A DNA stretch of 41,524 bases from Burkholderiaceae bacterium (lineage in GTDB: Bacteria > Pseudomonadota > Gammaproteobacteria > Burkholderiales > Burkholderiaceae_E), in the NCBI GenBank assembly GCA_019428955.1, contig JAHYJF010000002.1:1-41524 (forward strand), given 5' to 3'. Both the position numbers and the translations under genes were made by a program. The notes beneath the pieces were generated by a model. It ran no database searches and was not told the DNA's origin. It worked only from the letters and a program-made list of their open reading frames with translations. Below are positions 22,609-35,942 of this stretch, piece by piece; position 1 is the first letter of the stretch; each line of letters begins with the position of its first letter.

Positions 22609-24306
22609 ATGTCACATCAGGTTCTAGCCCGAAAATGGCGTCCCCGTGAATTTGGCTCGATCGTAGGCCAGGAGCACGTCGTGCGTGCCCTGCGCCACGC
22701 TCTCGACACCGGGCGACTGCACCATGCCTACCTGCTGACCGGCACCCGCGGCGTCGGCAAGACCACGCTGGCGCGAATCCTGGCCCGTTCGGTCAATTGC
22801 GAAACCGGGGTCTCTTCTTCGCCCTGTGGGCGCTGCGGTCCCTGCGTCGAGATCGAAGCCGGCAGTTTCGTCGACTACATCGAGCTCGACGCGGCCTCCA
22901 ATCGCGGCGTCGAAGAGATGGCCCAGCTGCTCGGCGACGCGGTGTACGCGCCGACGGCGGGACGCTACAAGGTCTACGTGATCGACGAAGTCCACATGCT
23001 CTCGACGCACGCGTTCAACGCGATGCTCAAGACGCTCGAGGAGCCACCGCCGCACGTGCTGTTCGTGCTCGCCACCACCGATGCGCACAAGGTGCCGGCC
23101 ACCGTTCTGTCACGCTGCCTGCAGCTCAATTTGCGCAACCTTCCGGCGGTGCGCATCGCCCAGCATCTCGCTGAAGTGCTGGAGCAGGAGAACGTCGCGA
23201 GCGAGCCGGCGGCGCTCGCGGCACTGGGTCGCGCCGCAGCCGGGAGCATGCGCGACGGCCTGTCGCTGCTCGAGCAGGCGATCGCCAGCGGCGCCGGAGC
23301 CGTCGGGGTGGGGGCTGTCCAGGAAATGCTCGGGGTCGTGGAGCGCGGCGACCTGTTGCGCATCGTGGCCGCGTTGGCAGCCGGCGATGCCGCGGGCCTG
23401 GTTGCGATCGCCGACGAGATGGCGCTCGCCAACGCCCCGTTCGAACGTACGCTGCTTGACTTCGCCGCGTTGATGCAGCGCCTGGCGTTGACGCAAGTGG
23501 GCGTCACCAGCGACGAGGACGCTGACCTGGCCGAATATGCCGGGTTGATCAGCCCCGCGGACGTCCAGGTCTACTACCAGATCGCGATTCACGGCGCCCG
23601 CGACCTCGCGCTGGCGCCCGACGCCCAGACCGGCTTCACGATGGTGCTGTTGAGGCTGCTGGCGTTTGCGCCCGACACAGTGCCGGTGGCAAGCGGGTCG
23701 CGGGCCGCCCCGGCTGCGCCCCGGACGCCAGCGGTTAGCGTCGAAGCGGCGGCCCGGCGCGTGGCTGTGGCAGTGGTGGCGCCGCCGCGCGCGGCCTCCG
23801 CAAGCACGCGGGCGGTGCGATCCGACCGGCCGAAGCCGGCGACAACAGCCGCTGCGCCGCCAACGCTAGTGCCTGCTCCCGATTCTGGCCAGGCAAGTTT
23901 TGACGGCAACTGGCCGGGGCTGGCGCTCGTCTTGCCGGTCCGCGGCATGGTCGATCAATTCATGCGCCAGAGCGAGATGATCGAGTGGGACGGCGACCAT
24001 TTTCGGGTCCGGGTGCCGGTGCGCATGATGGCCGAGCGCGCGATGCTCGATAAGGTGCGCGAGGCGCTGTCGGCGCACTTTGGGCGCGCCATCCGTCTCA
24101 GCGTCGAGATCGGCGCGGTGGGTGAGCAGACCGCCGAGGCGGTGGCCAGGCGCGAGAGCGCCCAGCGACTCGAGCAGGCCAGTGCGACCCTGGAGGTCGA
24201 TCCCCGGGTGCGCTCGCTGCTCGACGAATTCGATGGCGTGATCGTGCCGGGATCGGTGCGCGCGCTTGAACCAAGACCCAATGACGGAGACCAGGAAGAT
24301 GATTAA
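22609..24306 (+). CDS. dnaX: DNA polymerase III subunit gamma/tau
   Basis: A 565-residue clamp-loader ATPase: MSHQVLARKWRPREFGSIVG at the start, Walker A GTRGVGKT (45-52), the zinc cluster of Cys64, Cys73, Cys76 and Cys79, and the DEVHM Walker B (126-130) with LEEPPPHVLFVLATTDAHK. The tail from about 370 to 430 is alanine and proline-rich, then a C-terminal tau-type domain follows. I saw no A-rich slippery heptamer like that of E. coli, so a separate gamma product is not predicted here. ATG 22609 is chosen by protein homology; the frame extends upstream into ffs. Its stop overlaps the ybaB start. Confidence 0.95.
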   Translation: MSHQVLARKWRPREFGSIVGQEHVVRALRHALDTGRLHHAYLLTGTRGVGKTTLARILARSVNCETGVSSSPCGRCGPCVEIEAGSFVDYIELDAASNRGVEEMAQLLGDAVYAPTAGRYKVYVIDEVHMLSTHAFNAMLKTLEEPPPHVLFVLATTDAHKVPATVLSRCLQLNLRNLPAVRIAQHLAEVLEQENVASEPAALAALGRAAAGSMRDGLSLLEQAIASGAGAVGVGAVQEMLGVVERGDLLRIVAALAAGDAAGLVAIADEMALANAPFERTLLDFAALMQRLALTQVGVTSDEDADLAEYAGLISPADVQVYYQIAIHGARDLALAPDAQTGFTMVLLRLLAFAPDTVPVASGSRAAPAAPRTPAVSVEAAARRVAVAVVAPPRAASASTRAVRSDRPKPATTAAAPPTLVPAPDSGQASFDGNWPGLALVLPVRGMVDQFMRQSEMIEWDGDHFRVRVPVRMMAERAMLDKVREALSAHFGRAIRLSVEIGAVGEQTAEAVARRESAQRLEQASATLEVDPRVRSLLDEFDGVIVPGSVRALEPRPNDGDQEDD

Positions 24307-24625
24307 GGGACAGCTGGCAGGTTTGATGAAGCAGGCCCAGCAGATGCAGGAGAACATGCGCAAGACCCAGGAACAGCTCGCGGCCATCGAGGTCGAGGGG
24401 CAGTCCGGCGCAGGCCTGGTCAAGGTTACGATCAACTGCCGCAACGACGTGCGGCGGATCTCGATCGACCCCAGTCTGCTGGGCGAGGATCGCGACATGC
24501 TCGAGGACCTGGTGGTGGCGGCGGTCAACGACGCCTTGCGCAAGGCCGAGCAGAAGTCGCAGGAAAAGATGTCGGGCGTGACTTCGGCAATGGGTTTGCC
24601 GGCGGGCTTCAAGCTGCCGTTCTGA
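24299..24625 (+). CDS. YbaB/EbfC-family nucleoid-associated protein
   Basis: A 108-residue DNA-binding protein, MIKGQLAGLMKQAQQMQENM at the start, with an amphipathic first helix, a central LVKVTINCRNDVRRISIDPS strand pair and a C-terminal helix. It forms dimers that bind DNA without strong sequence preference. The ATG at 24299 overlaps the end of dnaX and gives the usual family length; ATG 24281 would add six residues. It sits between dnaX and recR, the conserved proteobacterial order. Confidence 0.95.
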   Translation: MIKGQLAGLMKQAQQMQENMRKTQEQLAAIEVEGQSGAGLVKVTINCRNDVRRISIDPSLLGEDRDMLEDLVVAAVNDALRKAEQKSQEKMSGVTSAMGLPAGFKLPF

Positions 24626-24641
24626 AGGCAGCGACCGAGAT

Positions 24642-25250
24642 ATGGTGGTCAAGGGACAGACTGCGGCTCTCGAGACGCTGATCCAGGCTTTGCGGCGCCT
24701 GCCAGGGGTCGGCACCAAGTCGGCCCAGCGCTTCGCGTATTACCTGTTGCAGCATGATCGTGAGGGCGCAGGCGCGCTGGCCGCCGCCCTGAACCAGGCG
24801 GTCGCAACGATCCGCCACTGCGCGCGCTGCAACACCTTCACCGAGGCCGAATTGTGCGAGACCTGTTCATCGCCGCGCCGCAACGCGGGGCTGCTGTGCG
24901 TTGTCGAGACCGCGGCCGATCAGCTGATGGTCGAGCAGACGCTGAGCTATGACGGGCTCTACTTCGTACTGATGGGGCGGCTCTCGCCGCTCGACGGGAT
25001 CGGCCCCCGCGAGATCCACCTCGAGCGCCTGCTGGCGCGGGCTACCGACGGTCTGGTCAAGGAGGTGATCCTGGCGACCAGTTTTACCCAGGAGGGCGAG
25101 GCCACCGCGCACTACGCCGGCGAATTGCTCAAGGCCCGGGGTCTGGCGGTTACCAGGCTGGCGCGGGGGGTGCCGGTGGGCAGCGAACTCGAATACGTCG
25201 ATGCCAGCACTATCGCCCACGCGCTGCGTGACCGCCGCGAGGTCGATTGA
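24642..25250 (+). CDS. recR: Recombination mediator protein RecR
   Basis: A 202-residue protein of the RecFOR pathway that loads RecA on gapped DNA. The helix-hairpin-helix region LRRLPGVGTKSAQRFAYYLL (18-37), the four-cysteine zinc finger (Cys60, Cys63, Cys72, Cys75) and the Toprim domain (LLCVVETAADQLMVEQTLSY onward) are all present. Length and domain order match E. coli RecR. It follows ybaB by 16 bases and its stop is one base before the CoA transferase start. Confidence 0.97.
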   Translation: MVVKGQTAALETLIQALRRLPGVGTKSAQRFAYYLLQHDREGAGALAAALNQAVATIRHCARCNTFTEAELCETCSSPRRNAGLLCVVETAADQLMVEQTLSYDGLYFVLMGRLSPLDGIGPREIHLERLLARATDGLVKEVILATSFTQEGEATAHYAGELLKARGLAVTRLARGVPVGSELEYVDASTIAHALRDRREVD

Positions 25251-25251
25251 T

Positions 25252-26493
25252 ATGGGAAGCGTACCAAAGGGAAGTGGACCACTGGCCGGGCTCAAGGTGC
25301 TCGAACTCGGACAGCTGATCGCAGGGCCGCTCGCCAGCCGGATGTTCGCCGACTTCGGCGCCGAGGTGGTCAAGATCGAGCCGCCGGAGAAGCGCAGCGG
25401 CAAGGGCGGGGCGGGCGGGGATCCGTTGCGCAAGTGGCGCAAGCTCCATCCCGACGATCCGTCCGGCACCTCGCTGTGGTGGTCGGTCCAGGCCCGCAAC
25501 AAGCAATCGGTGACGGCCGACCTGCGCCGCCCCGAGGGGCAGGAAATAGTGCGCCGGCTGGCGGCGCGCGCCGACATCGTGATCGAAAATTTCCGCCCCG
25601 GCGCTCTCGAGAAATGGGGCCTCGGCTTCGAGGCGCTTAAGGCGAGCAATCCTGCCCTGATCCTGGTGCGGGTGTCGGGCTACGGCCAGGACGGACCCTA
25701 TCGCGACCGGCCCGGATTCGGCGCGATCGCCGAATCGATGGGCGGGATCCGTTACGTAACCGGTTTCCCCGACCGCCCGCCGGTGCGGCTCAATCTTTCG
25801 ATCGGCGACTCGCTGGCGGCGTTGCACGCGGTGATCGGCGCGCTGATGGCGCTTCATCACCGCGACCGCAGCGGGGTTGGCCAGGTGGTCGACGTCGCGC
25901 TCTACGAAGCGGTCTTCAACATGATGGAGAGCGCGTTGCCCGAGTTCCACCGCTACGGCGTGGTGCGCGAGCGCACCGGTACCAACCTGACCGGGATCGT
26001 GCCCTCGAACACCTATCCGACCTTGGATGGGCGACACATCGTGATCGGCGGCAACGGCGATTCCATCTTCAAGCGGTTGATGCATGCGATCGACCGCGCC
26101 GACCTCGCCGACGACCCCGAACTGTCGTCGAACGCCGGCCGCGCCGGGCGCGGCGAAGAGGTCGACGCGGCCATCGCCGCCTGGACCAGCACCCAACCGC
26201 TGGCGGCGGCGCTGGCGGTAATGGAGCAGGCCGACGTACCGAGCGGCAAGATCTACAGCGCTGCCGACTGGGGCGATGACCCGCAGTTCCAGGCCCGCGG
26301 GATGATCGACCACGGCCGGCTCGCTGACGGCAGCGATCTGGCGATCCCGGCGGTGGTACCCAAGCTCTCGCAAACGCCCGGCGGCACGCGCTGGCTGGGG
26401 CCGGCGCTCGGGGAGCACACCGACCAAGTGCTGGCCGAACTGGGCTATGCCGGCGACGAGATTGCCGCGCTGCGCAAGCGCGGCGTGATCTAG
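25252..26493 (+). CDS. CaiB/BaiF-family (type III) CoA transferase
   Basis: A 413-residue enzyme that moves CoA between an acyl-CoA and a free carboxylic acid through an aspartyl-CoA thioester. The N-terminal LAGLKVLELGQLIAGPLASR and ADFGAEVVKIEPPE segments are standard, and the nucleophile is probably Asp186 in LSIGDSLAALHA. GYGQDGPYRDRPGFGAIAES and SNTYPTLDGRHIVIGGNGDS are further family blocks. The acid substrate cannot be predicted. ATG 25252 follows the recR stop at once; co-transcription is likely though the functions are unrelated. Confidence 0.9.
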   Translation: MGSVPKGSGPLAGLKVLELGQLIAGPLASRMFADFGAEVVKIEPPEKRSGKGGAGGDPLRKWRKLHPDDPSGTSLWWSVQARNKQSVTADLRRPEGQEIVRRLAARADIVIENFRPGALEKWGLGFEALKASNPALILVRVSGYGQDGPYRDRPGFGAIAESMGGIRYVTGFPDRPPVRLNLSIGDSLAALHAVIGALMALHHRDRSGVGQVVDVALYEAVFNMMESALPEFHRYGVVRERTGTNLTGIVPSNTYPTLDGRHIVIGGNGDSIFKRLMHAIDRADLADDPELSSNAGRAGRGEEVDAAIAAWTSTQPLAAALAVMEQADVPSGKIYSAADWGDDPQFQARGMIDHGRLADGSDLAIPAVVPKLSQTPGGTRWLGPALGEHTDQVLAELGYAGDEIAALRKRGVI

Positions 26494-26532
26494 ATTCCAC
26501 TTCGGCGATCAGCCCGCCCCGAGGCCGGGCCG

Positions 26533-26541
26533 TGTTAAAAT
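26533..26541 (+). promoter_or_regulatory. Extended -10 promoter for carAB
   Basis: TGTTAAAAT gives an extended -10 (TGn plus TAAAAT) 112 bases before the carA start. No clear -35. The roughly 105-base leader that follows has no obvious terminator or attenuator. Confidence 0.45.
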
Positions 26542-26653
26542 CTATCGTTTGTAGGCTCGTCCCACGTAGCCTGAAGAATCCCCCCGCTCGAACTGTTCCG
26601 ACTCTGTGCGGAACGGGGTCGGCGCGCGGATCGAGCCCAATCAGGAGCCTGTC

Positions 26654-27814
26654 TTGCTGCCTCAACTGCCCCCCGCGCTGCTCGCCCTTGCGGATGGGAC
26701 GATCCTGCGCGGTACTTCGATCGGTGCGCCGGTCCAGACCGTCGGGGAGGTCGTCTTCAACACCGCGATGACCGGATACCAGGAAATCCTGACCGATCCG
26801 AGTTACTGCCGCCAGATCGTCACGCTGACCTGTCCGCACATCGGCAATACCGGCGTCAACCAGGAAGATGTCGAGTCCTCGCGCATCCACGCGGCGGGTC
26901 TGATTATCAAGGAGCCGCCGGTGCGGATGTCCAACTGGCGCTCCGAGCAGACGCTGCAGCAATACCTCGACGGCGAAGGCATTCCCGGTCTGGCCGGGAT
27001 TGATACCCGCCGGCTGACCCGAATCCTGCGCGAGAAGGGCGCCCAGGGCGGCTGCCTGGTGGCCGCCGCGAACTACGGCGATGTCATCGATGAGCAGGCT
27101 GCGCTGGCGGCAGCGCGGGCCTTCCCGGGACTGTCCGGGATGGACCTGGCCCAGATCGTGTCGAGTGCCAGCACCTATCGCTGGAACGAGGGCTCCTGGC
27201 AGCTGGGCAAGGGCTTCACCGAGCCGGTGATCGGCACTTTCAAGGTCGTCGCCTACGATTTCGGCGTCAAGCGAAACATCCTCCGGCTGCTGGCTGACCG
27301 CGGCTGCGAATTGATCGTGGTGCCGGCCCAGACCAGCGCTGAGGAAGCGCTCGCCTACCAACCCGACGGCGTGTTCCTCTCTAACGGCCCCGGCGACCCC
27401 GAACCCTGCGACTACGCGATCGCGGCGGCGCGCGAGCTGATCGAACGCGGGTTGCCGACCTTCGGCATCTGCCTGGGGCACCAGATCATGGCGCTGGCGA
27501 GCGGCGCACGGACTCTTAAGATGAAATTCGGCCACCATGGCGCCAATCACCCAGTGCGTGACCGCGACAGCGGCAAGGTGATGATCACCAGCCAGAACCA
27601 CGGCTTCGCGGTCGACCCGGCATCGCTCCCGGCCAATCTGCGCGTGACCCATGAATCGCTGTTCGACGGTTCGATCCAGGGACTGGCGCGCACCGACCGC
27701 CCGGCGATCTGCTTCCAGGGTCATCCCGAAGCGAACCCTGGACCACACGACATCGACTATCTGTTCGACCGCTTCGTCACCATGATGACTGAAGCCCGGG
27801 CGCTCGGAGCGTGA
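26654..27814 (+). CDS. carA: Carbamoyl-phosphate synthase small subunit
   Basis: A 386-residue glutamine amidotransferase subunit that supplies ammonia to CarB for arginine and pyrimidine synthesis. The class I GATase triad is present: the cysteine in FGICLGHQIMAL, and the histidine and glutamate in CFQGHPEANPGPHD. The N-terminal domain has VGEVVFNTAMTGYQEILTDP. I chose TTG 26654 because AGGAG (26643-26647) is six bases upstream and the resulting N-terminus (LPQLPPALLALADG) matches the family; GTG 26606 would add a non-homologous lead. Confidence 0.95.
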   Translation: MLPQLPPALLALADGTILRGTSIGAPVQTVGEVVFNTAMTGYQEILTDPSYCRQIVTLTCPHIGNTGVNQEDVESSRIHAAGLIIKEPPVRMSNWRSEQTLQQYLDGEGIPGLAGIDTRRLTRILREKGAQGGCLVAAANYGDVIDEQAALAAARAFPGLSGMDLAQIVSSASTYRWNEGSWQLGKGFTEPVIGTFKVVAYDFGVKRNILRLLADRGCELIVVPAQTSAEEALAYQPDGVFLSNGPGDPEPCDYAIAAARELIERGLPTFGICLGHQIMALASGARTLKMKFGHHGANHPVRDRDSGKVMITSQNHGFAVDPASLPANLRVTHESLFDGSIQGLARTDRPAICFQGHPEANPGPHDIDYLFDRFVTMMTEARALGA

Positions 27815-27820
27815 TCTGAC

Positions 27821-31074
<3,254 letters not shown>

Positions 31075-31078
<4 letters not shown>

Positions 31079-31551
31079 ACCGTGTTCCGTTGACTCCGCG
31101 GGGCGCCGCGCTGCTGCGCGCCGAACTGCAGCGCCTCAAGACCACCGAGCGCCAGGCGGTGGTGCAGGCGATCGCCGAAGCGCGCTCGCATGGCGACCTC
31201 TCCGAGAACGCCGAGTACGATGCCGCTCGCGAGCGCCAGGGTTTCATCGAGGCGCGTATCGCCGATCTCGATGGCAAGCTGTCGAACGCGCAGATCATCG
31301 ACCCGGCGGAGCATCAGTCAGATGGCCGGGTGGTGTTTGGCGCAACCGTCGAGATCGAGGATCTCGAGACCGGCGCCCGGACGACCTACCAGATCGTCGG
31401 TGAAGATGAATCCGACATCCGCCTCGGTCTGATCTCGGTATCAAGCCCGATCGCGCGCGCCCTGATCGGCAAGGTCGTAGGCGACGTCGCCGTGGTGCGG
31501 GCCCCCAAGGGCGATGTCGAATACGAGGTGGTTGCGATCCGCTACCAGTGA
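31075..31551 (+). CDS. greA: Transcription elongation factor GreA
   Basis: A 158-residue factor that stimulates transcript cleavage by backtracked RNA polymerase. The coiled-coil N-terminus (NRVPLTPRGAALLRAELQRL) carries the acidic tip region HGDLSENAEYDAARERQGFI, and the C-terminal FKBP-like domain ends in PKGDVEYEVVAIRY. The start is TTG 31075, overlapping the carB stop by four bases, with AGGGGA seven bases upstream. The carAB-greA order is typical of betaproteobacteria. Confidence 0.96.
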
Positions 31552-31563
31552 CGGCCGGCAGGT

Positions 31564-31578
31564 GGCGCGCTGCGCGCC
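31564..31578. terminator. GC hairpin between convergent greA and yhbY
   Basis: GGCGCGC, one central T, GCGCGCC: a symmetrical hairpin in the 34 bases between the two stops. It lacks a T-run; a bidirectional role is plausible but unproven. Confidence 0.3.
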
Positions 31579-31585
31579 GCCAGCT

Positions 31586-32269
31586 TCAGGTCTTCTTGGA
31601 TGCCCGGCGGGTGACGCCGGTGCGGACTCCGCCGGCCGCTGATCTGGGCGGGCGTGTAGCTGATCGTGTTCCGGTTGAACTGGCCGGGCGTGGACCGGAT
31701 CGTGTTCCGGTTGAACTGGCCGAGCGTGGGCCTGCGCGCGTTCCGGCTGAACTGGCCGCGCGACCGGGCGATTGCGCCACCGGTCGTGCCCAGCTCGATT
31801 TGGCAATCGGTGCGCGCCGCTTGGCGCCGCTGGCTGCCGGCCGGGCAGCCGAGGGGCTGGAGCGCGCCGCCTTGGCCGAAGCCTTCTTGGTGCTGGCGCT
31901 TGTTGGCCGGGGTGCAGTGGCGCCGTAGGCGGCCTGCTTTTTGGGCACGTGCGGACCCTTGGCCGAAATTTCCTTGGGCGGTCGCGGCAGGTAGACCACC
32001 AGCAGCTTGCCGATTCGTTGCACCGGAGCGCAGCCGGTTCTCTCGCAGATCGTCGTCAGGTGCTGGTCGCGCGCGGCGCGATCGTCACCGAAGACGCGAA
32101 TCTTGATCAGTTCGTGGATGGCCAGCGCCCGGCCGATTTCGGCCAGCACTGAGTCGGTAAGGCCGGCGTCGCCTATGATCACCACCGGGTCGAGGTGGTG
32201 CGCCAGGCCCTTGAGTGCCTTGCGCTCGGAGGCGTCGAGCGGCAGGGTGTAGGTTCGGTTGAGTTTCAT
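31586..32269 (-). CDS. yhbY: YhbY-family CRM-domain RNA-binding protein with repeat-bearing tail
   Basis: A 227-residue protein. Residues 1-95 are a normal YhbY/CRM domain (LKGLAHHLDPVVIIGDAGLT, then HELIKIRVFGDDRAARDQHL), a fold that binds pre-50S rRNA. After PRPPKEI the protein continues for about 125 residues of Ala, Ser, Arg, Thr, Pro and Lys, a long, basic and probably disordered tail absent from the 97-residue E. coli protein. Within it three 12-residue units (SSTGTRSGPRPA and variants) repeat. The CRM call is secure; the tail probably adds non-specific RNA contact. It is divergent from rlmE, another 50S maturation gene, and convergent with greA. Confidence 0.9.
   Translation of the reverse strand: MKLNRTYTLPLDASERKALKGLAHHLDPVVIIGDAGLTDSVLAEIGRALAIHELIKIRVFGDDRAARDQHLTTICERTGCAPVQRIGKLLVVYLPRPPKEISAKGPHVPKKQAAYGATAPRPTSASTKKASAKAARSSPSAARPAASGAKRRAPIAKSSWARPVAQSPGRAASSAGTRAGPRSASSTGTRSGPRPASSTGTRSATRPPRSAAGGVRTGVTRRASKKT
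31662..31769 (-). repeat. Three tandem 36-bp units inside yhbY
   Basis: GTTCCGG(T/C)TGAACTGGCC recurs at 31668, 31704 and 31740, an exact 36-base period. The first two units are nearly identical over their length, the third is diverged. On the coding (minus) strand each unit encodes 12 residues of the SSxGTRxGPRxx type, so the repeat is in frame and can change copy number without breaking the gene. Confidence 0.85.
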
Positions 32270-32361
32270 CGCTTCATTTTAGACCCGTTAGTGGGGTCGC
32301 GATGACGCGCATCGGTAGAATCATTGCGCACGCGAGTGCAGGTCAATTGCGGCAGGGAGCG

Positions 32362-33021
32362 ATGGGAAAGAAGAAGTTCAACAAGGCCTGGCTCGATCGG
32401 CACCTGAGCGATCCCTACGTCAAGCTGGCGCAGCAGCGCGGCTATCGCTCGCGGGGAGCGTTCAAGCTGACCGAGATCGACGAGCGCGACCAGCTGATTC
32501 GGCCGGGAATCAGGGTGGTCGATCTCGGCTCGACTCCCGGGGCGTGGTCGCAGGTACTGCGCGAGCGCATGACCGATGCCGGCGGCACGTTCCAGGGACG
32601 GATAATCGCGCTCGACCTGCTGCCGATGGAGCCGATTGCGGGCGTCGAATTCATTCTCGGCGACTTTCGCGAGGCGGCGGTCCTGGAGACGCTCGAGCGG
32701 GCTCTCGAGGGCAAGCGGGTTGATCTGATCGTGTCCGACATGGCCCCCAACCTGAGTGGCGTGGCGGCGGCCGATGCGGCCCGCATGGGCGACCTGATCG
32801 AACTGGCGCTGGATTTCGCCATTCACCACCTCAAGGCCGACGGCAGCCTGCTGGTGAAGTGTTTCCACGGCAGCGGCTACAGCCAGTTGGTCAAGCGTTT
32901 CAAGCAGACTTTCGGGCTGGTCGAGCCGCGCAAACCCAAGGCCTCGCGCGACGAATCAGCGGAAACCTACCTGCTCGGGCGCCGGCTAAAACCCGTCGCG
33001 GGCGCGGGCAGCGACCCATAA
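32362..33021 (+). CDS. rlmE: 23S rRNA 2-prime-O-ribose U2552 methyltransferase
   Basis: A 219-residue SAM-dependent methyltransferase (RrmJ/FtsJ). The catalytic K-D-K-E set is Lys35 (RGAFKL), Asp126 (VSDMAPNLSG), Lys166 (LLVKCFHG) and Glu201 (SAETYLLG), close to the E. coli numbering; the SAM loop is VVDLGSTPGAWSQVL. It modifies the A-loop late in 50S assembly. ATG 32362 gives the standard MGKKKFNKAWLDRH start; an in-frame ATG at 32302 would add 20 residues. It is followed by ftsH, as in E. coli. Confidence 0.95.
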   Translation: MGKKKFNKAWLDRHLSDPYVKLAQQRGYRSRGAFKLTEIDERDQLIRPGIRVVDLGSTPGAWSQVLRERMTDAGGTFQGRIIALDLLPMEPIAGVEFILGDFREAAVLETLERALEGKRVDLIVSDMAPNLSGVAAADAARMGDLIELALDFAIHHLKADGSLLVKCFHGSGYSQLVKRFKQTFGLVEPRKPKASRDESAETYLLGRRLKPVAGAGSDP

Positions 33022-33064
33022 GCCAGGGTTAAGGTCTTTATGGATCAATGGCTTAGAAGAACCT

Positions 33065-33109
33065 ATTGGGGGGTTGGGAATAGCGAGACCGCCCCAATCT
33101 GCGTAGAAT
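33065..33109 (+). promoter_or_regulatory. Inverted repeat and -10 element upstream of ftsH
   Basis: ATTGGGG (33065-33071) and CCCCAAT (33092-33098) form an inverted repeat with a 20-base spacing, followed at once by TAGAAT (33104-33109), a fair -10 hexamer 29 bases before the ftsH start. The repeat could be an operator or part of a promoter for another sigma factor; a clear heat-shock promoter was not recognised. Confidence 0.4.
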
Positions 33110-33137
33110 CGAAAGACGTACCTAAGGAGCGTATTTT

Positions 33138-35083
<1,946 letters not shown>

Positions 35084-35087
<4 letters not shown>

Positions 35088-35941
35088 AACTGATCTGCGG
35101 CCGCTATCGCTTCTTGCTTGAGCGGCCGCTCGTGATGGGCGTGGTCAACCTTACCGAGGACTCGTTTTCCGATGGCGGCCGGCTGCTCGACCCGGAGCGC
35201 GCCGTGGCCCACGCCCGGGAACTGGTCGCCGCCGGGGCCGACATCATTGATCTGGGCGCCGAGTCGACCAGGCCGGGGGCTACCGCGGTTGAAGCCGCTG
35301 TCGAGATCGAGCGCTTGGTGCCCGTGCTGGACGCCTTGCGTGACTGCGGCGCGGCGTTGTCGGTCGATACGCGCAAGGCTGCGGTGATGACGGTCGCGCT
35401 CGCCGCCGGGGCCGACATGATCAATGATGTCAACGGCTTCCGGGACGAAGGAGCCATCGACGCGGTGCGCGGCAGCGCCGCCGGGCTGTGCGTGATGCAC
35501 ATGCAGGGCACGCCCGAGATCATGCAGGAGGCGCCCAGTTACCGCGATCCGGTTGGCGAGGTGGCGCAATTCCTGCGCGGCCGCGCCGACACTCTCGAGA
35601 AGGCCGGCGTGGCGCGTGAGAGGATAGTGCTCGATCCCGGAATCGGCTTTGGCAAGTCCCTGGTGCACAATCTGCAGTTGCTCGCCGGCCTCGACGTTAT
35701 CGCGGCCCTCGGGTTGCCGGTGCTGGTCGGGGTTTCGCGCAAGTCGATGATCGGGACCATCACCGGACGGGACGTTGACGAGCGGCTGGCAGGGAGCATC
35801 GCGGCGATGCTGTGCGCGGTGTCACGCGGTGCCAGGATCGTGCGGGTGCACGACGTTGCGGCGAGCCGCGATGCGCTGGTGGTGTGGCAGGCAATAGCTG
35901 AAGCGGGCAGTTCCACGGCGCAGATTCAACAGGAAGGATGA
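35084..35941 (+). CDS. folP: Dihydropteroate synthase
   Basis: A 285-residue TIM-barrel enzyme joining p-aminobenzoate and the pterin pyrophosphate in folate synthesis, the target of sulfonamides. The two family signatures are present: MGVVNLTEDSFSDGG (18-32) and ADIIDLGAESTRPGA, and later VLDPGIGFGKSLVHN and LVGVSRKSMIG. The start is TTG 35084, overlapping the ftsH stop by four bases, so translation is coupled. Followed by glmM, as in many proteobacteria. Confidence 0.96.
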
Positions 35942-35942
35942 C

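Noticed and set aside
22609..24306. Programmed frameshift in dnaX producing gamma
   Set aside because: No A-rich slippery heptamer followed by a suitable hairpin was seen.
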